NCBI RefSeq assembly: GCF_007625075.1
Contig: NZ_QMIE01000018.1
Location: 20,254-84,253 of the forward strand
Source of the DNA: Oceanidesulfovibrio indonesiensis
GTDB lineage: Bacteria; Desulfobacterota; Desulfovibrionia; Desulfovibrionales; Desulfovibrionaceae
Direction of reading: 5' to 3'
DNA: 64,000 bases
Each line of letters begins with the position of its first letter. Position 1 is the stretch's first letter. Under the pieces are notes generated by a model. The model made no database searches, was not told the origin of the DNA, and was given only the letters and a program-made list of their open reading frames with translations. Positions 9,801 through 17,511 of the stretch are shown piece by piece. Both the position numbers and the translations under genes were made by a program.

Positions 9801-10253
9801 GATGATCACGTCCCCCAGCCGGCAGTATTCGTCCATGGGGACGCAGATCACCTCGCGAAAGGTATGCCCGAGCCCGGGATGGGAGAACCAGTTCTGAAAC
9901 GAGACAGTCTCCCCCTGGTAGGCGCGCTCCAAATGCGGCAGCATGACGGTTTCGTAGACGTCGCCCTGAATGATGTCGCTCAGGTGTCGTCCTATGATGT
10001 CCTCGCGCTTGAGCCCATATGCCCGTTCGTAGACTTTATTGACGAACTTGAAGATTCCGTCGCGATCCACGATGGCCATGAGCTCCAGGGATGCTGTGTC
10101 GAGCAGTTCGTAGGCTTCGAGGGTGTCGCGCAGGGATCTGTTCTGCGCCGCGAGGGTGGCGATATGTTCCTGACAGTCGCTGAGCGTGGCTTCGCCGTCC
10201 GTGTGGTCGGCGTCTGGGGGAAGGTTGCTGTTCCCGGAATGTGTCGAAGACAT
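6870..10253 (-). CDS. Soluble sensor histidine kinase with six PAS domains
   Basis: A 1127-residue kinase without membrane segments. I count six PAS/PAC units: about 45-165, 165-290, 295-420, then a coiled-coil linker (420-485), then about 487-605, 610-735 and 735-860. The kinase core follows: an H-box reading GIAHEINTPTQY with His870, an N-box with NVIVNAAHAI, G1 DTGSGIP, and the G2 region GTGQGLAIS. There is no own receiver, so phosphate must be passed on, most likely to the HDOD and HD-GYP-like regulators encoded directly downstream with overlapping ends. The ATG is preceded by GGAGG at a longer-than-usual spacing. Many PAS units suggest redox, light or ligand sensing, but no cofactor motif is evident. 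Confidence 0.9.
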   Translation of the reverse strand: MSSTHSGNSNLPPDADHTDGEATLSDCQEHIATLAAQNRSLRDTLEAYELLDTASLELMAIVDRDGIFKFVNKVYERAYGLKREDIIGRHLSDIIQGDVYETVMLPHLERAYQGETVSFQNWFSHPGLGHTFREVICVPMDEYCRLGDVIIYSIDITKRREAEQELRASEEQFRTLVEGMQDGLGVVDTECRLVYVNPRFCEILDRDKDELIGNLFTDFIDAESAERFLMHQEVRRKGISDDYEISLTCADGTERCLRARGQPLYDKDGNFSGSLGLLRDITLRREVEAALRESLRFSRSILDSLVSHVVVLDRDGNITDVNKAWQDFAKENSGSGGSIQVGGNYLEQCRTAVDSENAEDAASAQAALEGIRSVLDGASNFFSMEYPCHAPRQKRWFMMRVSPLQTKAGGAVITHMDVTRERLAKNALQRTRDQLEDRVRERTKDLSSANAELQSAYQELLRANEKLRSEVVQRRKVEKELATSESRYKMLYENAGDGILIFDDAGYVVESNMQLRKLLGREKESLRGVHIGTLVDPEQLSSQPLRMASLLAGEKVLSERNVVTSDGRLIPTEISSKRLADNIILAIVRDVSAKKEVEQALRLSEKRYKSLFEDNVMVMLLIDPESGAIIDANQAACEYYGLPRERLLEISLMDIAIRDPGELLGNLRRAVRNDAHKFLCNHRRADGEIRHVEIFSGPHVLNDRTLVVASVHDVTRRTRAEALAREKEALLQRILSLMKIGIFIIDDEQRRILDFNKVSTKMFSLPSREGVLGQTSQSVLFPMLRDADTHKELRDRDLDVDNARNRELYLTTSDGLSFPVLFNAFPLVQEERQNIILTFLDISERKELERQLTHAQKLESIGQLAAGIAHEINTPTQYVSDNARFIKDAFSDILKLVERLMAFLDSCKESHGENEKTRELDDLAEEVELDFLREEVPKALDQSLEGLDRISSIVMAMKKFSHPGESGMKHTDINDALENTLVVSRNEWKYVAEVETDFDRSMAPALCFPDDLNQVFLNVIVNAAHAIAEKVEGTDQKGTIRIATRDAEKYVEITISDTGSGIPEKHRGRLFDPFFTTKRVGKGTGQGLAISYSVVVDKHGGEIFFDTVEGEGTTFHIRIPKKTTGDS

Positions 10254-10509
10254 GGAAGGGGCCTCCGGGAGAGGGTTAGAAATCGGTCATGGTGGATATT
10301 AGCGTCTCAATACGCGAGTGTCTACAAACCCGTTATCATATCAGGTAACTGGATGTCCGAGTCTTAAACATGCGTGATTCTGGATAGATAGGTGGTGGGG
10401 CAATGGAATGGCGAACAGGGGACGGCAGAGAGGATGGACGAGGGGGACGTTTGCTTCCCGTGACGCAGCCTGTAACGGGGGAGGCAACGCGACCGTGGAT
10501 AAAGGCGAC

Positions 10510-11148
10510 TCAGCAGCCGCTGGAATCAGAACTGAGAGCAGCTGCGATTCTCTCGCCCATGCGGCGGGCGTGCCCGATTACGTCGGGCTGCGTGTCCAGG
10601 CAGGGTTTCCGGCTCATGTCGATATTGCCGTGTGCGTCGAGACCCTGGACGTTGGATATGGTGCAGGTGTCTCCCACGCCGCACGTGTAGCACGGGTACA
10701 CACCCTTTGCGACAACGGAGCCCAGGGGGCGGATGCCGAATTCCTGGAACATGGAACTGATGAGTACCGCCGGTGGACGGCCGTTTTCGGCGCCGACGCC
10801 GACGGCAACGCCCACCTTGCCTGTGTTCGGATTTTGGTCGAGGTGGTGAAACTGGTAGAATCGTTCGAGAAAATTGTGGGCCAGACCGTTCAGTGTCGAC
10901 CACATGTTGCAGCCGCCGACGACGTATGCTTCGGCCTCCACCAACGATTCGCGCACCGTGCTGACGTAATCTTTGATTTTGCAGACATTGTCCCTGGCGC
11001 AACCGAGGCAGAACATGCAGGGGCGCACGTCCTTGCCCGCCAGGGATATGAATTCGAAGTCGAGGCCGGTGGCTTCGAGCACCTTGTGCACCAGGCGCGC
11101 AGTCGTGCCGTCTTTTCTGGGGCTGCCGCTTATGCCGAGGACTTTCAT
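10510..11148 (-). CDS. Flavodoxin-fold NAD(P)H-dependent FMN reductase with iron-sulfur-type cysteine cluster
   Basis: A 212-residue flavoprotein. It begins MKVLGISGSPRKDG, the FMN phosphate-binding loop of the NADPH-dependent FMN reductase family. A compact cysteine motif follows at Cys44, Cys47, Cys50 and Cys56 (C-x2-C-x2-C-x5-C), which matches the [4Fe-4S] ligand spacing described for iron-sulfur flavoprotein (Isf), and a second cysteine-rich stretch, PCYTCGVGDTC, lies in the C-terminal half. It probably moves electrons between a ferredoxin-like donor and an unknown acceptor. The inner ATG at 11148 is preferred to an upstream in-frame start because AAGGA sits eight bases before it. No partner gene adjoins it. 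Confidence 0.8.
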   Translation of the reverse strand: MKVLGISGSPRKDGTTARLVHKVLEATGLDFEFISLAGKDVRPCMFCLGCARDNVCKIKDYVSTVRESLVEAEAYVVGGCNMWSTLNGLAHNFLERFYQFHHLDQNPNTGKVGVAVGVGAENGRPPAVLISSMFQEFGIRPLGSVVAKGVYPCYTCGVGDTCTISNVQGLDAHGNIDMSRKPCLDTQPDVIGHARRMGERIAAALSSDSSGC

Positions 11149-11373
11149 GCATCGCATCCTTGTGCCTGTGGTGAAGTCAGGACGAGCGTAACCGTGGCAT
11201 AGAGAACGTGCAACTGACAATTAGCGGGAGTCCGGAGCGCCCCTCTCCTTCCCGCGGGGCCTTCATCGTCCCCAAATTCGCCGGGTTGCGCTGTCGAACC
11301 TGCGCAATGCGTCAGCAGCTCATGCAGAACCGGGCGATTCCCGTCCGGCGCGGCTGGTGATACAATTCCTCCC

Positions 11374-12564
11374 ATGGCGCGACGCATCATGCATGTGGAC
11401 ATGGACGCCTTCTTCGCGTCCGTGGAAGTTCTGGACGACCCGTCCCTGGCAGGCAAGCCCGTTATCGTGGGGGGGCGGGAACGCGGCGTTGTATCGGCAG
11501 CGTCCTACGAAGCGCGCAAGTACGGCGTGCACTCGGCCATGCCCTCTGCCACAGCGAGGCGGCTGTGCCCCCACGGGGTGTTCGTCAAACCGCGAGGCCA
11601 CCGTTACGGCGAGCTTTCGGACATCGTCATGCAGACGCTTGCCAACTTCTCGCCGATTCTGGAGAAAGCCTCGGTCGACGAGGCGTATCTCGACGTTTCG
11701 GGCACGGAAAAACTTTTCGGACCGCCGGCTGAGCTGGCCCGAAAGGTGAAAGAAGCCGTGCGCGAAGCCACGGGCGGGCTCACCTGCTCCCTGGGAATAG
11801 CGCCGATCAAGTTTCTGGCCAAGATCGCCTCGGACGTGAACAAGCCGGACGGCGTGTTCATCATCGAAGCGCACGAGGTGGCCGGGTTTCTCAAAACCTT
11901 GCCCATCGGCGACATTCCCGGCGTGGGAAAACGCGGCCGAGACGCCCTGGCAAAAATCGGCGTCATCACGGCCGGCGACGTGACGCGCTATTCAGAGGAA
12001 TTCTGGATAACCCGCTTCGGCAAATGGGGCAGTGTGCTCTACGACCGCGCCCAAGGGCTGGATCCCCGCGGGGTGACCACCTACCGCGCCCCCAAAAGCG
12101 AAGGCGCGGAAACCACGTTTGCCAAGGACATCTGGGACAAGGCCGAACTCAAGCGCATTCTCTGGGGGCTGTGCGAGAACGTGGGCCGCCGGCTGCGGAG
12201 GGACAACAACCTTGGCCGCACCGTGACCCTCAAGCTCAAGGATGTTGATTTCCGCAACATCACCCGCTCGCGGACCCTGGACGAGCCCATCAATACGGAC
12301 GAAAGAATTTACAAGACCGCCGCCGACCTGCTTGACAAGGAGCGTCTCACCAAGAAGATACGGCTCATCGGCGTCACGGTCTCCAATTTCCAGCAAACGT
12401 CCTATCAACTCAAGCTGGACCTCGACGGCGAACGCGAGAAGTCCCGTCGCTACGAGGTTATCGACAAAACCGTGGACGAAATACGCGCCAAGTACGGCCG
12501 CGAAGGACTGGTGCGCGGCCGTAGCCTGGGCGGTTCGAAAGCGGCAGCGGACGATCAGGATTAG
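11374..12564 (+). CDS. dinB: DNA polymerase IV (Y-family translesion polymerase)
   Basis: A 396-residue Y-family polymerase that copies past damaged bases. The N-terminal metal site HVDMDAFFASVE and the second catalytic motif EKASVDEAYLDVSG are intact; a helix-hairpin-helix region (IPGVGKRGRDALAKIG) and the little-finger domain follow. The length is that of bacterial DinB/Pol IV enzymes. No strong Shine-Dalgarno is seen before the ATG, but MARRIMHVDMDAFF is the normal beginning. No LexA-type palindrome was recognised upstream. The C-terminal tail does not contain an obvious beta-clamp motif of the QLSLF type. Confidence 0.93.
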   Translation: MARRIMHVDMDAFFASVEVLDDPSLAGKPVIVGGRERGVVSAASYEARKYGVHSAMPSATARRLCPHGVFVKPRGHRYGELSDIVMQTLANFSPILEKASVDEAYLDVSGTEKLFGPPAELARKVKEAVREATGGLTCSLGIAPIKFLAKIASDVNKPDGVFIIEAHEVAGFLKTLPIGDIPGVGKRGRDALAKIGVITAGDVTRYSEEFWITRFGKWGSVLYDRAQGLDPRGVTTYRAPKSEGAETTFAKDIWDKAELKRILWGLCENVGRRLRRDNNLGRTVTLKLKDVDFRNITRSRTLDEPINTDERIYKTAADLLDKERLTKKIRLIGVTVSNFQQTSYQLKLDLDGEREKSRRYEVIDKTVDEIRAKYGREGLVRGRSLGGSKAAADDQD

Positions 12565-12695
12565 AATCCCGAAACAGCGCACAGGCTTTTTTCTGCAGGA
12601 GTGCAGTCAAAATACGGCTTGAAGTGTTTCTGCCTCGGCTGCGCGCAGTTTCAGCTCCAAACCCAAAGGACGACCCGGATGAATCCGCTTCCGAC

Positions 12696-12723
12696 TTGAT
12701 TTATGTCAGATTTTACATATATG
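12696..12723 (+). promoter_or_regulatory. Possible sigma-70-type promoter for tupA
   Basis: TTGATT at 12696 and TATATG at 12718, separated by 16 bases, lie 35 bases before the TupA start in an otherwise AT-rich stretch between GC-rich genes. The match is by eye and moderate. Confidence 0.35.
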
Positions 12724-12757
12724 GGACAAAAGACATAAACACAACCTGGAGGGTCCC

Positions 12758-13603
12758 ATGAAACGTCTCGCTTTGCTGTTCGTGTTCGTATGTCTGCTGG
12801 TCGCGCCGGTTCATGCCGACGAGTGCACTGCGGTCTATGGCGATTCCGACAAGCAGTTCAGCCTCGCCACGGGCAGTCCGGGGGAACTGGGTCTGCTTGA
12901 GCAACTCGCCGACGTTTTCAATGCCGAACATGGCACGAGTCTCTGCTGGAAAAAGGCCGGCTCCGGTGCGTCGCTGAAGATGCTCAGGGAGAAGGGCGTG
13001 GACGTCGTGATGGTGCATGCGCCTGCGGCCGAGAAACAGGCCGTTGAGGAAGGATGGGCCACCAACCGGCAGCTCATCGGTTCCAACGAGTTCTACGTGA
13101 TGGGGCCGGAATCAGACCCGGCCGGCATCGCGAAAGCCGAGACCGTGGCGGATGCGTACGCGAGAATCGCCAAAGCCGGGACGAAGTTCTTCTCCCGCGG
13201 AGATAACTCCGGCACCCACAAAAAGGAAATGGCCATCTGGAAAAAGGGCGGCATCGAACCTTCAGGCGACTGGTACATCGTGACCAGGGACTTCATGATG
13301 GTCACGCTCAAACGCGCCGATGCCGAGCAGGGCTATTTCATGACCGATTCCTCCACCTACGTAGCTGCCCGCAAGGGGCTCAGGAACATCAAGCCGTTGT
13401 TCTCGGGCGATCCTTTCATAGTGAACACGTACCATGGCCTCTGCCAGCCGGCCGGGGCCACGCCCATGGCCGAGACGGGCTGCGCATTCGTCGATTTTGT
13501 CGGTAGCGAAGAAGGCCAGGAGATCATCCGCAGCTACGGCAAAGACGCCTACGGCGAGGCCATGTACAACGACGCGGAGTACGCCAGACAATACGATCAC
13601 TGA
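12758..13603 (+). CDS. tupA: Tungstate-binding periplasmic protein (TupA-like)
   Basis: A 281-residue ABC-transporter substrate-binding protein. The signal peptide (about residues 1-20, ending VHAD) is followed by the TupA-type pattern: ATGSPGELGLLEQLADVF, DVVMVHAPAAEKQAVEEGW, GPESDPAGI and SRGDNSGTHKKE. TupA captures tungstate (or molybdate) for oxyanion uptake, feeding tungsto- or molybdoenzymes such as formate dehydrogenases. The ATG follows CTGGAGGG. The expected permease (tupB) and ATPase (tupC) are not adjacent: the next genes are a hairpin, a MarR regulator and a VOC protein. It may be an orphan binding protein serving a transporter elsewhere. Confidence 0.85.
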   Translation: MKRLALLFVFVCLLVAPVHADECTAVYGDSDKQFSLATGSPGELGLLEQLADVFNAEHGTSLCWKKAGSGASLKMLREKGVDVVMVHAPAAEKQAVEEGWATNRQLIGSNEFYVMGPESDPAGIAKAETVADAYARIAKAGTKFFSRGDNSGTHKKEMAIWKKGGIEPSGDWYIVTRDFMMVTLKRADAEQGYFMTDSSTYVAARKGLRNIKPLFSGDPFIVNTYHGLCQPAGATPMAETGCAFVDFVGSEEGQEIIRSYGKDAYGEAMYNDAEYARQYDH

Positions 13604-13647
13604 TTCCGGTTTTATTGGCCAGAATCCGGTCGTTCTTGCTGATACAG

Positions 13648-13691
13648 TATACAGGCGCGGCGTCGGGCCTCTCCGATGACGCGCCTGTATA
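13648..13691. terminator. Long hairpin downstream of tupA
   Basis: The 12-base arms TATACAGGCGCG and CGCGCCTGTATA are perfect inverted repeats. Pairing continues inward (GCGTCGG against CCGATGA, with one mismatch and one wobble) to a six-base loop. It starts 45 bases after the tupA stop. No good T-run follows on either strand, so it could be a terminator or a structured or regulatory element. Confidence 0.45.
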
Positions 13692-13887
13692 TATTACTCC
13701 GACCTGGATTCAGACATGCATGCCCTTTCCACCCACAAACCCGTGCCCCTGTTCGCTGGCCTCGCAGCTCGCAGCATCCGGCCAGACTGCTTCGGTTCCC
13801 CGTTCGATCGATCTCTGAGCTACTGGCGGTGTGGGTGCTGGTTCTTTTCCTGTTGAAATGGTGTCTATCGCAGTGGGGGTGAAGAAT

Positions 13888-13906
13888 TAGTTTGTTCGCC
13901 AAACTA
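13888..13906. promoter_or_regulatory. Palindromic operator-like site (MarR-type geometry)
   Basis: A perfect inverted repeat TAGTTTG-N5-CAAACTA, 238 bases upstream of the MarR start. Arms and spacing resemble dyads bound by MarR/OhrR dimers, so autoregulation is plausible; binding is inferred only. Confidence 0.4.
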
Positions 13907-14143
13907 TTCGCATGTAGCTTACTTGGAAGGCGAGGCAGTATCCCTGGGGGCATTGCAGGCCAGTATGGTCTTCGAGTTGTCGATCGGCGCCCCCCTCTGT
14001 GTACATTCCTGGCTGGCGCCGGGTACGCGATTGAAGAGGTTTTGGGTAGGAAACAGCAATCCTGCGCGTCATATGCTTTATGGGCATCGGATTCAACGTC
14101 TGTATCTTGCACAGGGACCTGGTTGTCTAAGGAGATTGCTACA

Positions 14144-14560
14144 ATGGCGGACATCGACGATCTTTCCCGTGTCATCGTGGAGTTCTACGAGAAGTTGTCG
14201 TCCTGGGAGCACAGCGTCGTGCGGGATCAGGGCATGACCTTGCCGCAGATGCACACGCTGGAGATTCTGGGCGTGAACCAGCCCCTGCGAATGAAGGAGC
14301 TGGCTCAGAAAATGGGCGTGACAACCGGCACTCTGACCGTGCAGGTGGACCGGCTGGAACGGGCCGGCATGGTGCGCCGCCGTCCGCATCAGGAGGACCG
14401 GCGCTCCATCCTCGTGGAGCTCACCGACACAGGCCGGGAGCTGTTCACGGAGCACCACGGCCTGCACGAGCAGCTCACCCGCGACATCACTGCCGGACTC
14501 ACGGACGAGGAGCGCGACCAGCTCGTCGATCTGCTGGGCCGGCTCACTCGCGAGTTCTGA
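14144..14560 (+). CDS. MarR family transcriptional regulator
   Basis: A 138-residue winged-helix regulator. The helix-turn-helix reads LRMKELAQKMGVTTGTLTVQ, followed by the VDRLERAGMVRR recognition region and a wing (HQEDRRSILVELTDTG), then the C-terminal dimerisation helices. MarR proteins repress genes for stress, drug or aromatic-compound responses and release DNA on ligand binding or oxidation. No cysteine is present in this protein, so thiol-based OhrR-like sensing is unlikely. The start is set by AAGGAG nine bases before ATG, although the frame stays open upstream. The VOC gene downstream could be a target. Confidence 0.88.
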   Translation: MADIDDLSRVIVEFYEKLSSWEHSVVRDQGMTLPQMHTLEILGVNQPLRMKELAQKMGVTTGTLTVQVDRLERAGMVRRRPHQEDRRSILVELTDTGRELFTEHHGLHEQLTRDITAGLTDEERDQLVDLLGRLTREF

Positions 14561-14868
14561 TCCAGATGGATATTGGGGCAAACCTGTCTATATAGGGATG
14601 TCCTTTCCCGCGTCCCCATCCAAAAGGTTTAATCTGAATGAGACCCGAAGAGGCGTCTCGCTTAGCAGGTCCTTTCCTCTGCGTTCCTCTATGGGGGCTG
14701 CGCGTTCAGTCTGACGGCCCAAATCGAGGGCAACGCCCCCCCAAAATCTTCTGGTTGAAAATCACAGCCCCGCGCATAAAGTAGCTTATAGCCGCATCTG
14801 TGTCGGAGGCTGCTAAATCCATTCGGTCTCGGGCTTCCACCGTGACTCAATCAAAAAAGAGGTACGCT
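14561..14868. other. Intergenic stretch between MarR and VOC genes
   Basis: About 308 bases with no convincing gene. The VOC frame is open over the last 69 bases of it, but the ribosome site favours a start at 14869. Only short, weak inverted repeats are seen. Confidence 0.4.
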
Positions 14869-15285
14869 ATGAATCCTATGAAGACGCACGGCATGTTCAG
14901 TTGGAATGAGCTTATGACCACAGACGTTACGGCCGCGAAGGAATTCTACGGCAAGCTGTTCGGGTGGTCCTTCGAAGAGATGCCCATGGAGCACATGCCG
15001 GGCATGACGTATTCCTCGGCTAAAGTCGGAGACCAGTACGTCGGCGGCATGATGCCTCTGACCCCGGATTGCGCGGAGAAGAATATTCCACCGCACTGGG
15101 GCGCATATATCACCGTGGACAATACGGATGAAACCGCCAGCAGATGTGCTGAACTCGGCGGCGAGGTTCTGTATGGTCCGGTGGACATTCCGAAAGTGGG
15201 ACGTTTCGCGGTGATTCAGGATCCGCAAGGCGCCGTTATCCAGGTCATCAAGTATTTTCCGGAAGCAGAGGGGGATTCGCAATAA
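14869..15285 (+). CDS. VOC superfamily (glyoxalase/bleomycin-resistance-like) protein
   Basis: A 138-residue protein of the vicinal oxygen chelate fold, with two beta-alpha-beta-beta-beta modules. The first begins GMFSWNELMTTDVTAAKEFYGKLFGW and the second is seen as WGAYITVDNTDETASRCAELG; FAVIQDPQGAVIQVIK closes the fold. Members include metal-dependent isomerases, dioxygenases and antibiotic-binding proteins, so the activity cannot be assigned. The start is chosen at the ATG after AAAAGAGG, and the open frame extends 23 codons upstream without a ribosome site. It follows the MarR gene on the same strand. Confidence 0.8.
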   Translation: MNPMKTHGMFSWNELMTTDVTAAKEFYGKLFGWSFEEMPMEHMPGMTYSSAKVGDQYVGGMMPLTPDCAEKNIPPHWGAYITVDNTDETASRCAELGGEVLYGPVDIPKVGRFAVIQDPQGAVIQVIKYFPEAEGDSQ

Positions 15286-15375
15286 TTCAGGAGAAAGGTT
15301 CAGGATAACGGCTGTTCCAGCTGTGAATCCCAAGGGCGGTATGCTTCGATTCAGCAATTGCGGGCCGCACTGCAC

Positions 15376-15412
15376 GAAAAACCCCCGGTCCTCATCGCGA
15401 GGGCCGGGGGTT
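15376..15412 (-). terminator. Rho-independent terminator of nrdD
   Basis: AACCCCCGG (15380-15388) pairs with CCGGGGGTT (15404-15412), extended inward to a 14-base stem with one mismatch and a five-base loop. On the minus strand it is followed by TTTTT (15376-15380 read in reverse). It lies just after the nrdD stop. Confidence 0.75.
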
Positions 15413-15444
15413 GGTCTATGGGGTGATCCCTGCGTGGCAGCGGA

Positions 15445-17511
15445 TCAGCAGCCGCACAGTTCCGGCGAAATTTCGCCGTAGACCATGCGATCGTCGTACT
15501 CGGCCTGCTTGCCTTTGTTCCACTGGGACACCGGGCGGTAATAGCCCACGATGCGAGTGTAGACCTCAGTGTCGGCTCCGCAGGTGGGACACTCGTAGTG
15601 CTCGCCGTGGACATAGCCATGCTCTTTGCACACGCTGAATGTGGGTGTGATGGAGAGGTACGGCAGCTTGGTCTGACTGAAGGCCTTGATGATGAAGTTC
15701 TTCAGCGCCTTGGTGTCCGGAACGGCCTCGCCGAGGAATGTGTGGAACACGCTGCCGCCCGTGTACAGGGGCTGGAGCTTGTCCTGGTGCTCGAGAGCGA
15801 AGAGCACGTCCTCGGTGAAGCCAACGGGCAGGGCCGTGGAGTTGGTGTAGTACGGGGTGCCGTTGCCGGAGGCGGCAATGGCGGAATAGAGGCTCTTGTC
15901 GATCTTGGCCAGACGGTAGCTGGTGCCTTCCGCCGGCGTGGCTTCCAGATTGTAGAGGTTGCCGGTCTCCTCCTGGAAGCGGCTGGTGAGGTCGCGCAGG
16001 TGGTGCAAAGTGCGCTGCATGAGACGGATGCCGGCTTCGGTCTCGATGCCCTTGCCCAGGAGATTGAGACACGCTTCGTGGCCGCCGACCAGGCCGATGG
16101 TGGAGAAGTGGCCGCGGTAGCCGTTCTTCAGGTAGCGCCGCGTCCAGGGGAACATGCCACGCTCGAGATTGTCGTTGATGAGCTTGCGCTTGAACTCCAG
16201 GGCGTCGCGGGCCATCTCCGCGTACTCGGTGATCTGGTCGAGGAAATCCTCCTCGCCCTGAGAGAGGTAGGCGAGCTTGGGCAGATTGAGCGTGACAACG
16301 CCTATGGAGCCGGTGAGGTCGCCGGCGCCGAACAGGCCGCCGGTTTTCTTGCGCAGTTCGCGCAGGTCCATCTGCAGACGACAGCACATGGAGCGCACGT
16401 CCTCGGGCGAGAGGTCGGAGTTCACGAAGTTCTGGAAGTAGGGAGCGCCGTATTTGGCGGTGAGCTTCAGCAGGTTGTCGCCGATCTCGCTTTCCCAGGG
16501 GAAGTCCTTGGTGATGTTGTACGTGGGAATGGGGAAGGAGAAGATGCGGTCGTGGTAGTCTCCCTCGCTCATGACCTCCAGGAATGCCCGGTTGATCATT
16601 TCCATTTCTTCCACGTAGTCGCCGTACGGTGTGTCCGTGATCTCGCCGCCGATGATCGCGCCTTCGGAGGCGATGTGCTTTGGCGGCACAAGGTCGAAGG
16701 ACAGGTTGGTGAACGGCGACTGCCCGCCCCAGCGCGAGGTGGTGTTCAGGTTGAACACGAACTTCTGCATGGCCTGGCGGACCTGATGATAGGAGAGGCC
16801 GTCATGCCGCACAAAGGGCGCGAGGTAGGTGTCCACGTTGTTGAACGCCTGGGCGCCGGCCCACTCGTTCTGCAGCGTGCCCAGGAAATTGACCATCTGG
16901 CCGAGGATGGCGTCGAAGTGCTTGGCCGGACCGGCCGAGGAGCGGCCGTCCAGGTTGAAGCCTTCGAGCAGCAGATCGCGCAAGGACCAGCCGGCGCAGT
17001 AGCCGGCCAGGCCGAAAGAAAGGTCGTGAATATGGAAGTAACCGTGATTGTGCGCCTCGCGCACCTCCATGGGGTACTTCTCCAGGGCGTAGCGCGCCTG
17101 GATGGTGCCCGAGAGGTGGAGCATGAGTCCCTGGAAGGAATGGCTCATGTTCGCGTTCTCGTTCACGCGCCAGTCGGCCTTGTCCAGATAGTTGTCTATG
17201 GTCTCGGAGATGTCGAGATACGCGGCGGTCTGCTCGCGGATCTGGCGGCGCTGCTCGCGGTAGATGATATAGCGCTTGGCCGCATCGAAAAGCCGGGACT
17301 CCATGAGGACCTGTTCGACAGTGTCCTGGACGAGTTCCTGCTCGGGAACGTCGACGCCTTCGAGCTTCCTCTCGACCTTAAGCGCAAGCCTCTTGGAAAG
17401 GATCGGGTCCTTGATCCCCGTGACTTGCAGCGCTTTCAGGATTGCATGCGCTATGCGATCCGCCGACCAGGTCTCCAGGCATCCGTCGCGTTTCCTGATC
17501 TGCTTTGGCAT
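15445..17511 (-). CDS. nrdD: Anaerobic ribonucleoside-triphosphate reductase (class III)
   Basis: A 688-residue glycyl-radical enzyme that reduces ribonucleoside triphosphates to deoxynucleotides without oxygen. An N-terminal ATP-cone (residues 1-95, beginning IRKRDGCLETW) is followed by the catalytic barrel. Near the C-terminus a zinc site (CKEHGYVHGEHYECPTCG) precedes the radical region RIVGYYRPVSQWNKGK, whose Gly should carry the radical. The length is typical. The start follows GGGAGGACCC. The activase gene lies directly upstream and overlaps it by 134 bases, so the two are co-transcribed. It indicates an organism able to make DNA under strict anoxia. Confidence 0.95.
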   Translation of the reverse strand: MPKQIRKRDGCLETWSADRIAHAILKALQVTGIKDPILSKRLALKVERKLEGVDVPEQELVQDTVEQVLMESRLFDAAKRYIIYREQRRQIREQTAAYLDISETIDNYLDKADWRVNENANMSHSFQGLMLHLSGTIQARYALEKYPMEVREAHNHGYFHIHDLSFGLAGYCAGWSLRDLLLEGFNLDGRSSAGPAKHFDAILGQMVNFLGTLQNEWAGAQAFNNVDTYLAPFVRHDGLSYHQVRQAMQKFVFNLNTTSRWGGQSPFTNLSFDLVPPKHIASEGAIIGGEITDTPYGDYVEEMEMINRAFLEVMSEGDYHDRIFSFPIPTYNITKDFPWESEIGDNLLKLTAKYGAPYFQNFVNSDLSPEDVRSMCCRLQMDLRELRKKTGGLFGAGDLTGSIGVVTLNLPKLAYLSQGEEDFLDQITEYAEMARDALEFKRKLINDNLERGMFPWTRRYLKNGYRGHFSTIGLVGGHEACLNLLGKGIETEAGIRLMQRTLHHLRDLTSRFQEETGNLYNLEATPAEGTSYRLAKIDKSLYSAIAASGNGTPYYTNSTALPVGFTEDVLFALEHQDKLQPLYTGGSVFHTFLGEAVPDTKALKNFIIKAFSQTKLPYLSITPTFSVCKEHGYVHGEHYECPTCGADTEVYTRIVGYYRPVSQWNKGKQAEYDDRMVYGEISPELCGC

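Larger units (their letters stand above)
13604..14143. other. Non-coding stretch between tupA and the MarR gene
   Basis: About 540 bases with no supported gene. It contains a long hairpin (13648-13691) and a perfect palindromic operator-like site (13888-13906). The MarR reading frame is open across its last 250 bases, but the strong ribosome site lies just before 14144. Confidence 0.6.
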
